Origin: Aequorivita aquimaris
GTDB lineage: Bacteria; Bacteroidota; Bacteroidia; Flavobacteriales; Flavobacteriaceae
Reading direction: 5' to 3'
Length of the DNA: 64,000 nucleotides
NCBI RefSeq assembly: GCF_001573155.1
Contig: NZ_JRWG01000003.1
Coordinates: 1-64,000 of the forward strand
Numbering within the stretch: the stretch's first letter is position 1; each line of letters opens with the position of its first letter. Under the pieces are notes generated by a model that did not search any database, had not been told where the DNA came from, and saw nothing but the letters and a program-made list of their open reading frames with translations. Below, in pieces: positions 1 through 8,723 of the stretch. Position numbers and translations under genes: made by a program.

Positions 1-414
1 ATCGAGCTATCGGTTACTGATGGTGGTGCTACTGGAAGTGTATTCTGGGTAGTTACCTCTTCTACTGCGGTGGGTAACCCTACAGCTCAGTTTAATGCAG
101 GTTGGGGTATTCCAGATCCATTGATGGATGGTGTTTATATTTGGAGCGGTACTTGCGACTCGTTGGGTGTTAGCGATAATGCACTTGCTGGATTCTCTTA
201 CTATCCAAACCCAGCCACTGAGGTTCTATCTTTGAAATCTGCCAACACAATAGAATCTGTATCTCTGTTCAACCTATTGGGTCAGCAGGTTATCAGCACA
301 GAGATTGGTGCTACTACATCTGACATCAACCTTTCTAGTCTTACAGCGGGAACTTACATTATGAAAGTGACTGTTGATGGACAAACCGGAACTTACAAAG
401 TGTTGAAAAACTAG
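1..414 (+). CDS. C-terminal part of a secreted protein with type IX secretion sorting tail (partial)
   Basis: The gene enters the window from the left, in frame from base 1, so only its last 137 residues are visible. The final ~75 residues form a type A Por-secretion C-terminal domain: a YPNP motif, then LFNLLGQQV, an alternating beta pattern, the LTAGTYIMKV segment and a terminal KVLKN. In Bacteroidota this tail directs cargo through the type IX system across the outer membrane. The visible upstream part (about 60 residues) has no recognisable catalytic motif, so the protein's own function cannot be told. A strong terminator follows at once, so this is the last gene of its unit. Confidence 0.85.
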   Translation: MELSVTDGGATGSVFWVVTSSTAVGNPTAQFNAGWGIPDPLMDGVYIWSGTCDSLGVSDNALAGFSYYPNPATEVLSLKSANTIESVSLFNLLGQQVISTEIGATTSDINLSSLTAGTYIMKVTVDGQTGTYKVLKN

Positions 415-434
415 ATTTTCATAATTGATATGAA

Positions 435-465
435 AAGCCATCCACGAAAGTGGGTGGCTTTTTTT
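435..465 (+). terminator. Intrinsic terminator after the T9SS cargo gene
   Basis: An 11-bp stem (AAGCCATCCAC at 435-445 pairing with GTGGGTGGCTT at 450-460, one G.U pair), GAAA tetraloop and a T run. It ends the transcript of the gene at 1-414. Confidence 0.9.
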
Positions 466-484
466 ATTTGATTAACTTTGTGCG

Positions 485-1486
485 ATGCAAATATATTACT
501 CCTTTATAATTCCTGTGTTTAACCGTCCTCAAGAAGTAAGAGAGCTTTTGGAAAGTTTTATTAATTTGGATTTTGGAAATGAATTTGAAATAGTTTTAGT
601 AGAAGATGGCTCAACCGAAACTTCAGAAAGTATTATAGTGGATTTTTCAAATAAACTTTCTATTTCATACTATTATAAGAATAATTCTGGTCCGGGAGAT
701 TCTCGAAACTATGGAATGAAGCGCGCAAAAGGAAATTATTTTATAATTCTTGATTCCGATTGCCTGTTGCCTCCACATTATTTGACTGTTGTGGACACAT
801 TTTTAAACCAAAGTTATTATCATTGTTTTGGTGGTGCAGATGCTGCCCATGAAAGTTTTACCCCTTTACAAAAGGCTATTAACTATGCAATGACTTCTTT
901 TTTTACAACAGGAGGAATTAGAGGTAGCGTAAAAAGTGTCAATAATTTTGAGCCCCGAAGTTTCAATATGGGTATTTCAAAAGAAGCTTTTGAAAGAACA
1001 GGTGGTTATTCAAAAATCCATCCGGGAGAGGATCCTGATTTATCACAGCGTATCTTAAAGGCAGGCTATAGCACTACATTTATACCTGATGCCTTTGTTT
1101 ATCACAAACGTAGAATTTCTTGGGAAAAATTTTATTTACAAGTAAAAAAATTTGGATTGGTACGTCCTATATTAAATAGTTGGCACTCTTCGGCTGCTAA
1201 AATATCCTATTGGTTTCCCACGTTTTTTGTGATATTTGTATTCTTAACGTTATTGCTTTCATTTTTTGTAACCCCCTTATTTTTAATCCCTATTTTTTTA
1301 TATCTTATCCTCCTTTTTGTAGATTCTTCTTTAAAAAATAAAAGTATATATATAGGCATACTTTCAATAAAAGCCGTATTTGTTCAGTTTTTTGGTTACG
1401 GGATAGCGTTTGCTAAATCAACCTTCTTTATAAATTTTCTAAAGAAAGATCCGGAGAAACAATTTCCCTTTTTATTTTTTAAGTAA
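485..1486 (+). CDS. Family 2 (GT-A) glycosyltransferase with C-terminal membrane segments
   Basis: A 333-residue GT2 enzyme that should transfer a sugar from a nucleotide-sugar donor. The N-terminus shows the GT-A fold start FIIPVFNR (7-14), the acidic VEDGS (39-43) that contacts the nucleotide, and the metal-binding DSD at 90-92. A GEDPDLSQR segment near 180 fits the ED acceptor/base region. After about residue 235 come hydrophobic stretches (about 240-280 and 289-312), so the C-terminus is probably membrane-anchored. A TAACTTTG element lies at 473-480. The donor and acceptor are not evident. The next gene begins a few bases after its stop, so the two are probably cotranscribed. Confidence 0.85.
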   Translation: MQIYYSFIIPVFNRPQEVRELLESFINLDFGNEFEIVLVEDGSTETSESIIVDFSNKLSISYYYKNNSGPGDSRNYGMKRAKGNYFIILDSDCLLPPHYLTVVDTFLNQSYYHCFGGADAAHESFTPLQKAINYAMTSFFTTGGIRGSVKSVNNFEPRSFNMGISKEAFERTGGYSKIHPGEDPDLSQRILKAGYSTTFIPDAFVYHKRRISWEKFYLQVKKFGLVRPILNSWHSSAAKISYWFPTFFVIFVFLTLLLSFFVTPLFLIPIFLYLILLFVDSSLKNKSIYIGILSIKAVFVQFFGYGIAFAKSTFFINFLKKDPEKQFPFLFFK

Positions 1487-1494
1487 ATTTATTG

Positions 1495-2463
1495 ATGCCC
1501 AATAATAAAAACATGTCGAAAGGATTTTTAAAAAAACACAAAAATCTTAAAGTAAAGCGTTTTCTTTTCTTTTTATTGCTTGCAGCTATTTTTTGGGTAT
1601 TAACCAAGTTTAGCCGAGAATTTACCGCTACTATGGTCGCTAAAATTCAATATGAAAATGTTCCTGAAAATGCCGCATTATCTGAAGGGAATTTAAAGAG
1701 CATCACTTTTGACCTTACAGCAAATGGATTTGAAATATTATTTTACAAATTTAAAAAGCCAACTATCGACCTACAGATAAATAAATATTATGATAAGGAA
1801 AAAGATCACTTTATTATCACAAAGAGTGAATTAAACCGTATGGTCTCTTCAAACTTCAATAGAAACTTGGCTATAAAAAACCTTTCTGTTGAAGAATTAA
1901 AAGTTTTTTTGGATCCAATTGTTTTGAAAAAGGTTAAAGTAATTCCGAAACATAGTTTTACCTTCAAAGATGGTTTTAAACCTATTGACAGTATTAATGT
2001 ATCTCCAGATTCTGTTGTTATATCGGGTCCTTCCGGCAGTTTAAAAAATATTAGCACAATAGAAACAGAAGTAATTTCAATTGAAAACATTGAAAAAGAT
2101 ATTTCCACAACTGTAAAAATCATTAACAACAACAAAGAAATTGTTACTATAAAACCCAATAAAGTATCGGTGAGCCTAAAAGTCGCCGAATTTTCACAAG
2201 GAAAATTTACACTTCCTATTGAGGTAATTAATTTGCCTCCAGATTTAGATATAAAATTGGTTTCTCCCAATGTTACGGTTTCATACGATGTATCTGTGAA
2301 CGATTTTTCCGAGATTTCGAAAGATAGCTTTAGGGTAATATGTGATTATTCCAAAAGAAATAAAGAGGAAAACTTTATGCTTCCCATACTGGAAAAAATG
2401 CCTCCAAATATCCAGAATGTAGTTTTTGAACCAAAAAAGATTGATTTTCTGATTTTTAAATAA
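1495..2463 (+). CDS. YbbR/CdaR-like domain membrane protein
   Basis: About 322 residues with one N-terminal membrane segment (FLFFLLLAAIFWVLTKF) followed by an extracytoplasmic beta-rich region of the YbbR type, seen as repeats of the form 'V.....P.D..I....V..SP..V.V'. In Firmicutes YbbR (CdaR) modulates a diadenylate cyclase; in Bacteroidota the role is unknown and no cyclase is adjacent here. Start: ATG at 1495 is used; a second ATG at 1513 (MSKGFLKKHKN) is equally plausible, and a TTG at 1492 is unlikely. It lies just downstream of a glycosyltransferase and 31 bp upstream of coaE, a pairing commonly seen in this phylum. Confidence 0.75.
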   Translation: MPNNKNMSKGFLKKHKNLKVKRFLFFLLLAAIFWVLTKFSREFTATMVAKIQYENVPENAALSEGNLKSITFDLTANGFEILFYKFKKPTIDLQINKYYDKEKDHFIITKSELNRMVSSNFNRNLAIKNLSVEELKVFLDPIVLKKVKVIPKHSFTFKDGFKPIDSINVSPDSVVISGPSGSLKNISTIETEVISIENIEKDISTTVKIINNNKEIVTIKPNKVSVSLKVAEFSQGKFTLPIEVINLPPDLDIKLVSPNVTVSYDVSVNDFSEISKDSFRVICDYSKRNKEENFMLPILEKMPPNIQNVVFEPKKIDFLIFK

Positions 2464-2494
2464 TTTAGCTTTTGGCTGTTCAAAATAATAAGAA

Positions 2495-3082
2495 ATGAAA
2501 ATTGTGGGTCTTACAGGTGGAATAGGGAGTGGAAAAACTACAGTAGCAAAAATGTTTTCGAAGCTTGGTGTACCCGTATATATAGCCGATGTAGAGGCTA
2601 AAAAATTGACCAATTCGTCCAAGGTCATTCATCGTAAATTGATAAAATTACTTGGTGAGGAAGCATATTCTGGAGAAAGTCTAAATCGCGCTTTTGTTGC
2701 CGAAAAAATTTTTAATGACAGAGGCTTGTTAGATTCCGTAAATAAAATAATCCATCCCAAAGTTGCGGCACATTTTAAAAAATGGGCTTCAAAACAACAT
2801 ACTTCATATGTAATAAAAGAAGCTGCTATACTTTTTGAAAATGGCAGTTATAAAGAATGCGATACGGTCATCCTTGTAACTGCTCCAAAACCTATAAGAA
2901 TAGAGCGCATTTTGGCACGTGATAAAATTTCAAAAGCCGAAATAGAACAGCGAATGGACAATCAATGGAGCGATGAAGATAAAATACAATTAGCTGATAT
3001 TGTAATAAATAATATAGACCTTGAGGCCACAAAAAAGCGAGTTGAAGAAGTACATAAAACACTACTTTTTAAAGCTTCTTAA
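2495..3082 (+). CDS. coaE: Dephospho-CoA kinase
   Basis: Catalyses the last step of coenzyme A synthesis, ATP-dependent phosphorylation of the ribose 3'-hydroxyl of dephospho-CoA, in the cytoplasm. The 195-residue length is typical. Residues 8-15 form the P-loop GGIGSGKT, followed by the KLGVPVYIADVEAK segment that carries the catalytic Asp of the family, the ILFENG lid-region motif, and the RILARD motif near the C-terminus. ATG at 2495 gives the canonical MKIVGLTGGIG start. It follows the YbbR-like gene on the same strand. Confidence 0.93.
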   Translation: MKIVGLTGGIGSGKTTVAKMFSKLGVPVYIADVEAKKLTNSSKVIHRKLIKLLGEEAYSGESLNRAFVAEKIFNDRGLLDSVNKIIHPKVAAHFKKWASKQHTSYVIKEAAILFENGSYKECDTVILVTAPKPIRIERILARDKISKAEIEQRMDNQWSDEDKIQLADIVINNIDLEATKKRVEEVHKTLLFKAS

Positions 3083-3099
3083 ATCCATTCTCATCTTTT

Positions 3100-3151
3100 G
3101 TTAACATTTGGTTAAATGGACAAGTCACTAAATGTTAAAATCTTACTTTTG
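3100..3151 (+). promoter_or_regulatory. Promoter and candidate response-regulator site ahead of the histidine kinase
   Basis: A Bacteroidota -7 element TACTTTTG lies at 3144-3151. Upstream, GTTAACATTTG (3100-3110) is followed directly by GTTAAATGGAC (3111-3121), an 11-bp spaced direct repeat of GTTAA, the spacing typical of OmpR-family regulator sites. TTAACATTT (3101-3109) also forms an inverted repeat with AAATGTTAA (3130-3138). Autoregulation by the downstream regulator is an inference. Confidence 0.5.
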
Positions 3152-3155
3152 AGGT

Positions 3156-4715
3156 ATGAACAAAAAGCTATTCGTATTGCTTATAGCGCTCATGAGCCTC
3201 TCATTGTTGGGAATAGTTTTCGTTCAAGGATATTGGATATCAAATGCTTATAGTACAAAAGCAGAACAGTTTACAATCAACGCAAAGCAAGTGTTGATAT
3301 CTGTTGCAAAAGAAATCCAACTAAGAGAAAACGAAGCTTACTATCAGGTTTATAGTGCGTACGTAGACAGCATTCAAATTCCAGATAATCAGAGTTTTAC
3401 AGAACTGGCCTATAGGATTCAAAACAAAGCCACAAACGAAACTTATATATATACCGACGGAATTTTAGAACAGGATTATAAACTTTCTTCGGGGCTTTTT
3501 GATTCTGATGTGGATAGCGTTCAGTTCCGCAAACTCACCAGCAGAAAGACAAAAACTAAAATTTCTGAAGGATTGGATGGAATAACCATGACAGATACAC
3601 GCGTGGAGTCTTTTTCTAGAATGAAAGATTATGAACGAAAGCAGTTTGAGGATTTTGTTAGTAACGTAACGGCAATGGTGCCAATTTATAAAAGGGTAAA
3701 TGAAGAAGAGGTAAGGAACCTTATTGCTAAAGAGCTTAAAGAAAGAGGGTTAAAATCTAAATTTGAATTTGCTATTTACAGCAACAATCTAGAAACTAAA
3801 GTACGCTCCAAGGGTTTTAAATTTGACGACGAAAGTACCTATACAGTACCGCTTTTTGTAAATGAAAACAAAAACAACTATGAACTATATGTAAACTTTT
3901 CAGAAAAGGAAAAATTAGTTCTAAATAGTATTTTGGGGATGGCCATACTTTCGTTGGTGTTTACGGCAGTGATAATTTTGGCATATTCCAGTGCAATATC
4001 ACAGATTTACAAACAAAGGCAAATTTCACAAATAAAGAGTGATTTTATAAATAACATGACCCACGAGTTCAAAACTCCCATAGCAACCATTAATCTGGCG
4101 CTGGATTCACTTAAAAATCCTAAAGTTAAGGATAATAAGGAGTTTTTAGATCGTTACTTGGGGATGATAAGGGACGAAAACAGAAGAATGAATGCCCAAG
4201 TTGAGAATGTTCTTAGAATCTCTAAACTTGAAAAGAACGAGTTAGATCTTCCTAAGGAACGCTTGGATTTAAAGGATATAGTTGAAGAAGCCATATCTCA
4301 CGTAAGCCTTATTGTAGAAGATAGGGGAGGATATATTAATACCCATTACGGAGCTTTAAAATCAACTGTCTTGGCCAATGAATCACATTTAAGCAATGTA
4401 ATAGTAAATATTTTGGACAATGCAATTAAATATTCTGAAGAAGAGCCCAAAATTGACATCTATTCAGAAAATGTAAAAAATAGCATTATTCTCAAAATTC
4501 GCGACCAAGGCATGGGAATGAGCAAGCCTGTCCAGAAAAAAATATTTGAAAAATTTTACCGAGAACACACAGGTGATATACACAACGTTAAAGGGCACGG
4601 TCTTGGACTGGCCTATGTAAAACGCATCTTGGACGACCACGATGCCGAAATTTACGTAGAAAGCGAAAAAGGAAAAGGCAGCACTTTTATCATAAAACTA
4701 CACTTAATATCTTAA
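3156..4715 (+). CDS. Membrane sensor histidine kinase
   Basis: A 519-residue HisKA-type kinase. It has an N-terminal membrane segment (about 5-27), a roughly 225-residue extracytoplasmic sensor region without a recognised fold, a second membrane segment (about 257-280), the H-box with phospho-accepting His303 in MTHEFKTP, the N-box (N418 and N422 in VNILDNAIKY), the DQGMGM G1 box and a GHGLGLAYVK G2 box. It should autophosphorylate and pass the phosphate to the regulator encoded 4 bp downstream. Architecture and pairing resemble RprX of Bacteroides, but the signal is unknown. Confidence 0.9.
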   Translation: MNKKLFVLLIALMSLSLLGIVFVQGYWISNAYSTKAEQFTINAKQVLISVAKEIQLRENEAYYQVYSAYVDSIQIPDNQSFTELAYRIQNKATNETYIYTDGILEQDYKLSSGLFDSDVDSVQFRKLTSRKTKTKISEGLDGITMTDTRVESFSRMKDYERKQFEDFVSNVTAMVPIYKRVNEEEVRNLIAKELKERGLKSKFEFAIYSNNLETKVRSKGFKFDDESTYTVPLFVNENKNNYELYVNFSEKEKLVLNSILGMAILSLVFTAVIILAYSSAISQIYKQRQISQIKSDFINNMTHEFKTPIATINLALDSLKNPKVKDNKEFLDRYLGMIRDENRRMNAQVENVLRISKLEKNELDLPKERLDLKDIVEEAISHVSLIVEDRGGYINTHYGALKSTVLANESHLSNVIVNILDNAIKYSEEEPKIDIYSENVKNSIILKIRDQGMGMSKPVQKKIFEKFYREHTGDIHNVKGHGLGLAYVKRILDDHDAEIYVESEKGKGSTFIIKLHLIS

Positions 4716-4719
4716 AATT

Positions 4720-5436
4720 ATGGAAACAGAAAACAAAAAAATCCTTCTTGTTGAAGACGACCCCAACTTTGGGACTGTATTGAAAGATTACCTAGCCATG
4801 AACGATTATAACGTTACCCACGCTAAAAACGGGATGGAAGGTTTTGAGAAATTTAAAAAAGACGATTTCGATCTTTGCATACTAGATGTAATGATGCCTT
4901 ACAAAGACGGCTTTACACTAGCAAAGGAGATTCGTGAGAAAAACGAAGATGTGCCGATTATATTTCTTACTGCAAAAGCCATGAAAGAGGACGTGCTTAA
5001 AGGCTATAAAGTAGGAGCAGATGATTATTTAAATAAGCCCTTTGATAGCGAAGTGCTTTTGATGAAAATCAAAGCAATTATTCAAAGAAAAGCTACTGAT
5101 TCTATTGCAGACAGTAAGCAATTTGAATTTCAGGTGGGCAATTTCCACTTAAATTCCAAACTGCGTTTCTTGACCTATAACAAAGAAACCCCAATAAAAC
5201 TTTCCCCAAAGGAAAATGAATTGCTGCGCCTTTTGGCACTTCATAAAAATGATTTGATGCCACGTGAACTGGCATTGACAAAAATTTGGAGAGATGACAA
5301 TTATTTCACATCACGAAGTATGGACGTTTACATAGCCAAACTTCGGAAATATCTAAGTAAGGATGATGGTGTGGAAATAATCAATATTCATGGTGAAGGG
5401 TTCCGTTTGGTGGTGAAGAGCGAAGTGGACAATTAA
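4720..5436 (+). CDS. OmpR-family response regulator
   Basis: 238 residues: receiver domain with acidic pocket E12-D13-D14, phospho-acceptor D56 in ILDVMMP, conserved Lys in NKPF near 107, then a winged-helix DNA-binding domain (about 138-235) with the LSPKENELLRLL and SMDVYIAKLRKYL motifs. It is the partner of the kinase immediately upstream and ends at a bidirectional terminator. It is RprY-like in layout; targets are not visible, but the GTTAA direct repeat at 3100-3121 is a candidate site. Confidence 0.9.
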   Translation: METENKKILLVEDDPNFGTVLKDYLAMNDYNVTHAKNGMEGFEKFKKDDFDLCILDVMMPYKDGFTLAKEIREKNEDVPIIFLTAKAMKEDVLKGYKVGADDYLNKPFDSEVLLMKIKAIIQRKATDSIADSKQFEFQVGNFHLNSKLRFLTYNKETPIKLSPKENELLRLLALHKNDLMPRELALTKIWRDDNYFTSRSMDVYIAKLRKYLSKDDGVEIINIHGEGFRLVVKSEVDN

Positions 5437-5460
5437 TTGTAAATATTAAGAATAAGTGTA

Positions 5461-5489
5461 AAAAAAACGCCTTTATAGGGCGTTTTTTT
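5461..5489. terminator. Bidirectional terminator between the response regulator and miaA
   Basis: An 11-bp stem AAAAAAACGCC (5461-5471) / GGCGTTTTTTT (5479-5489) with loop TTTATAG; T runs exist on both strands. The miaA stop codon (5473-5475 on minus) falls in the loop. Confidence 0.85.
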
Positions 5490-6390
5490 CTTTTATATAG
5501 TCTATAATTTCGTTTGGTTGGGTATCATAATCAAACCAGTTGATAGCTTCGTTTTTTTTAAACCATGTATTCTGGCGTTTTGCAAACCTTCGGGTATTTT
5601 TTTTAATTTCTGAAATGGCTTCTTCCAAAGAAATTTTACCGTCAAAATATTCAAAAAGCTCTCGATAGCCCACTGTTTGCAGAGCATTTTTGTCTCTAAA
5701 AGAGAGTAGGGATTTAGCTTCATCTAGTAGTCCGTCTGCCATCATAATATCTACCCTAAGATTTATACGATTGTAAATTAGCTCCCGTTCTGCAGTTAAG
5801 CCAATAAAAATGGTATTGAAATCTCTTTCTGGATTTTCCTTTCTAAGAAAAGATGAATACGGCCTGCCGGTAGCTCTATGAATTTCCAAAGCGCGAACCA
5901 ATCGGTGTGGATTCTGAATATCAACCTTTTTAAAATATTCGGGATCTATATTTTTTAATTCCCTTTGAAGTGTTTCAATGCCTTTTTCAGCCAATTCAAA
6001 ATTTAACTGGTCTCTAATTTTCGAAGGCACCTCAGGAAAATTATCCAGACCTTTTATCACGGCATCTACATACAATCCCGAACCTCCAACCATTACAACC
6101 ACTGTGTTTTTTTCAAAAAGAATTTTTAATAAAGCAAGTGAATCCCTTTCAAAATCGCCAACGGAGTAATCCTCAAAAATACTTTTGTTCTGGATGAAAT
6201 GATGCGGAACGGCATCCAGCTCTTCTTTTGAAGGAACTGCAGTGCCTATACTCATTTCTTTAAAAAACTGACGTGAATCTGCCGAAATTATTTCAGTATT
6301 AAAAGCTCTTGCAAGTTTTATAGCTAAAGAAGTTTTGCCAATAGCCGTAGCACCCACTACACATATTAGCAATGGTTTTTTTGAAGACAT
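5473..6390 (-). CDS. miaA: tRNA dimethylallyltransferase
   Basis: Adds a dimethylallyl group to N6 of A37 in tRNAs reading codons that begin with U, the first step of ms2i6A formation. 305 residues, normal length. The P-loop is GATAIGKT (13-20; GPTASGKT is commoner), followed by ISADSRQ (35-41) with the conserved Asp38, the GGSGLY motif (VMVGGSGLYVDA), and the QNPHRLVRALEI helix. The ATG overlaps the stop of the upstream channel gene in a TAATG arrangement, so translation may be coupled. Confidence 0.95.
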   Translation of the reverse strand: MSSKKPLLICVVGATAIGKTSLAIKLARAFNTEIISADSRQFFKEMSIGTAVPSKEELDAVPHHFIQNKSIFEDYSVGDFERDSLALLKILFEKNTVVVMVGGSGLYVDAVIKGLDNFPEVPSKIRDQLNFELAEKGIETLQRELKNIDPEYFKKVDIQNPHRLVRALEIHRATGRPYSSFLRKENPERDFNTIFIGLTAERELIYNRINLRVDIMMADGLLDEAKSLLSFRDKNALQTVGYRELFEYFDGKISLEEAISEIKKNTRRFAKRQNTWFKKNEAINWFDYDTQPNEIIDYIKEKNAL

Positions 6391-7238
6391 TATGTTTCTA
6401 TGTGACTTTTAGGGTTTAATTCTTCCCCACATTTATGGCAATATTTTGCATCATCCCGATGTCTTTGCGCCCCACAATTTCTACAGGACTGTGTGTTTAC
6501 GTGTACATAGTCATTATCTTTACTCCTTGTGTATTCAGCGCTTACAATTCCTGTGGGAACGGCAATAATTCCATATCCCAAAATCATAATGACCGTTGCC
6601 AGCAATTGGCCTAAAGGAGTTACAGGGGCAATATCCCCAAAACCCACCGTAGTAAGAGTTACGATACACCAATACACACTTGTGGGAATGCTTTTAAAAC
6701 CGTTTTCGGGTCCTTCTATGATGTACATCAGTGTACCCGCAATTACTGCAATTACAAGCACTGCAAATAGAAACACCAGAATCTTTGCCCTACTGCTTAT
6801 TAATGCCCTGCGCAATTTTGTTGCTTCGCCAACATAACGGGCTAATTTCAAAATTCTGAAAACCCTTAACAGTCTTAACGCCCGTACGGACAATAAAAAG
6901 CTACTGCCCGCAAAAAGAAAGGATATATAAAGAGGAATGGTTGATAAAAAGTCGATGATCCCGTAAAAACTGAAAATGTAAGCTTTCGGTTTTTTTACTG
7001 TTATAATGCGTGCAATGTATTCAAAAGTGAAAAATATAGTGATGATCCACTCTCCAATGTAAAGTATCTCGTGGTATTTAGTGTCAATACCCTGCACACT
7101 TTCAAGCATAACCAGCACGATGCTCAGTAAAATAAGTATAAGTAGTATTACATCAAAGAGCTTACCCATGGGTGTATCGGCCTCATAAATGATTTCGTGA
7201 AGTCGGTAACGCCAGGATCTTTTATTGGTTGGTTTCAA
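6390..7238 (-). CDS. Voltage-gated-type potassium channel with C-terminal zinc ribbon
   Basis: 282 residues of a six-transmembrane Kv-like ion transporter. S1-S3 are hydrophobic; S4 carries regularly spaced arginines (VRALRLLRVFRILKLAR). The pore loop has the K+ selectivity signature TTVGFGD. After S6 there is a short cytoplasmic tail with a four-cysteine ribbon, C252-x2-C255 and C267-x2-C270, a zinc-ribbon pattern that is not part of the classical channel. It overlaps miaA by one base. Potassium selectivity is well supported by the filter; the job of the ribbon is unknown. Confidence 0.88.
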   Translation of the reverse strand: MKPTNKRSWRYRLHEIIYEADTPMGKLFDVILLILILLSIVLVMLESVQGIDTKYHEILYIGEWIITIFFTFEYIARIITVKKPKAYIFSFYGIIDFLSTIPLYISFLFAGSSFLLSVRALRLLRVFRILKLARYVGEATKLRRALISSRAKILVFLFAVLVIAVIAGTLMYIIEGPENGFKSIPTSVYWCIVTLTTVGFGDIAPVTPLGQLLATVIMILGYGIIAVPTGIVSAEYTRSKDNDYVHVNTQSCRNCGAQRHRDDAKYCHKCGEELNPKSHIET

Positions 7239-7294
7239 TATGAAATTTTTGAAGGACTAAAATAAGCAACTTTAGGTTAATTAACTGTATTAGG

Positions 7295-8656
7295 TTAAAG
7301 GTTTACGATTTTAAGTACTTTATTCCTACGTAAATAATTTTGGATAATGTGTTGCACATCGCGACTGCCTTGAGTAGGATTGATAATAGATTTTAAAATT
7401 TCAGGATTGTTTATTTGAAAATTTAAATTGTAAAAACCGTAGCCTTTATAGATTCCGTTTTCAATTAAGATAACTGAGCGTTCTTCAATTTCTCTTCCGC
7501 GGTCTATAATAATCATATTTTGATTTTCATAACTATTTTTTTCCAAAAAGGCTTGCACTCGATTATTGTACTCCTTCACAGGTTCCTTTCTTATGCACGC
7601 CCCGTAACATTCTTTTATGGAATGATTGAAACATTGTTTTTTTGTATCGTATAGCCCTGTAAGCTTTTGGCACAGTTGGTTTTCTTCAGTTATTTTAAAA
7701 AGTGTAGATTTTGCCTGTTGATAATTGCTAAAGGTGGTAATCGCTTTTTTCCTGCCGTCAGCATTTTCAATTTTTAGGTTTATATACCCATTTTCGTCCT
7801 CAAAAGAGGTAAGCTGATGTGTGAAGAGAGGTCGCCGGAGTGAGCGATTAAATAAAGGTTTGTTTTGTTTTATTTCTTCAAACTCTTTCAGTAGCGCTAT
7901 CAGTTCATTTCCCGTTTTTTCAAAAGTAACGGATTTTACTTCTAGTTGAATTTTTTTAGATTTTCGATTATCATTTGTAAAATGCTGCGTCAATCTTTTT
8001 TTTATATTTTTGCTTTTCCCTATATAAATTATTTTTCCTGCCTCGTTGTGCATATAATACACTCCCGTTTCCGCAGGAATATTTTCTATAATATCCAGCA
8101 GTTTTGGCGCCAATTGTTGTTTTGGCTCCTTACGAAGAGTTTCCGTTATTATTTCTTTTGAAGTGTCTTTAGCCAGCAACATCTTAAAAAGTGCTACGGT
8201 AGCTTTTGCATCACCTTGCGCACGGTGGCGGTCACTAAGTGGAATTCCCAAAGAGCGCACCAATTTTCCCAGACTGTACGATGGCATATCTGGGATTAAT
8301 TTTTTTGCTAGCTCAACAGTGCAAAGGGTTTCTCTTTCAAATTTATAACCCAAACGCTCAAATTCAGTAGTAAGGATTCTATTGTCGAAAAGTGCATTGT
8401 GGGCAACCATAATGCAACCATCGGTAATCTCGATGATTCGCTTTGCAATCTCATAAAATTTTGGAGCCTGCCGAAGCATTTCATTGTTTATCCCCGTAAG
8501 GTTAATTACAAAGGGTTGAATAGGTTTTTCAGGATTCACCAAACTTGAAAATTGATCTACAATTGTGTGACCGTCAAATTTGTAAATTGCAATTTCGGTA
8601 ATCCCTTCCTCATTGTATTTTCCACCCGTCGTCTCTATGTCTAAAATTGCGTACAT
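7295..8656 (-). CDS. DnaQ-like 3'-5' exonuclease fused to a UvrC-type GIY-YIG nuclease
   Basis: 453 residues in two parts. Residues 1-165 are a DEDDh exonuclease: ExoI D6-x-E8 in LDIETTG, ExoII with HNALFDNRIL and ExoIII HRAQGDA. A linker leads to a GIY-YIG domain from about 195 (TGVYYMHNE, then IIYIGKSKNIKKRLTQHF) and a UvrC-like middle region with four cysteines around 345-370. The family is annotated as exonuclease/GIY-YIG nuclease and resembles Cho/UvrC N-terminal half joined to a proofreading-type exonuclease, suggesting a role in excision repair. The exact substrate is not established from sequence. Single gene with its own gap on both sides. Confidence 0.87.
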   Translation of the reverse strand: MYAILDIETTGGKYNEEGITEIAIYKFDGHTIVDQFSSLVNPEKPIQPFVINLTGINNEMLRQAPKFYEIAKRIIEITDGCIMVAHNALFDNRILTTEFERLGYKFERETLCTVELAKKLIPDMPSYSLGKLVRSLGIPLSDRHRAQGDAKATVALFKMLLAKDTSKEIITETLRKEPKQQLAPKLLDIIENIPAETGVYYMHNEAGKIIYIGKSKNIKKRLTQHFTNDNRKSKKIQLEVKSVTFEKTGNELIALLKEFEEIKQNKPLFNRSLRRPLFTHQLTSFEDENGYINLKIENADGRKKAITTFSNYQQAKSTLFKITEENQLCQKLTGLYDTKKQCFNHSIKECYGACIRKEPVKEYNNRVQAFLEKNSYENQNMIIIDRGREIEERSVILIENGIYKGYGFYNLNFQINNPEILKSIINPTQGSRDVQHIIQNYLRRNKVLKIVNL

Positions 8657-8723
8657 CCGTTTATTGACTATTCTCTATTTTTATTTTTTATTGTAAAGAC
8701 TGCTTACCGCTACAGAAAACTGT

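Noticed and set aside
1806-2270. 154-codon minus-strand frame opposite the YbbR-like gene
   Set aside because: Shadow frame; the plus-strand protein fits a known family and operon.
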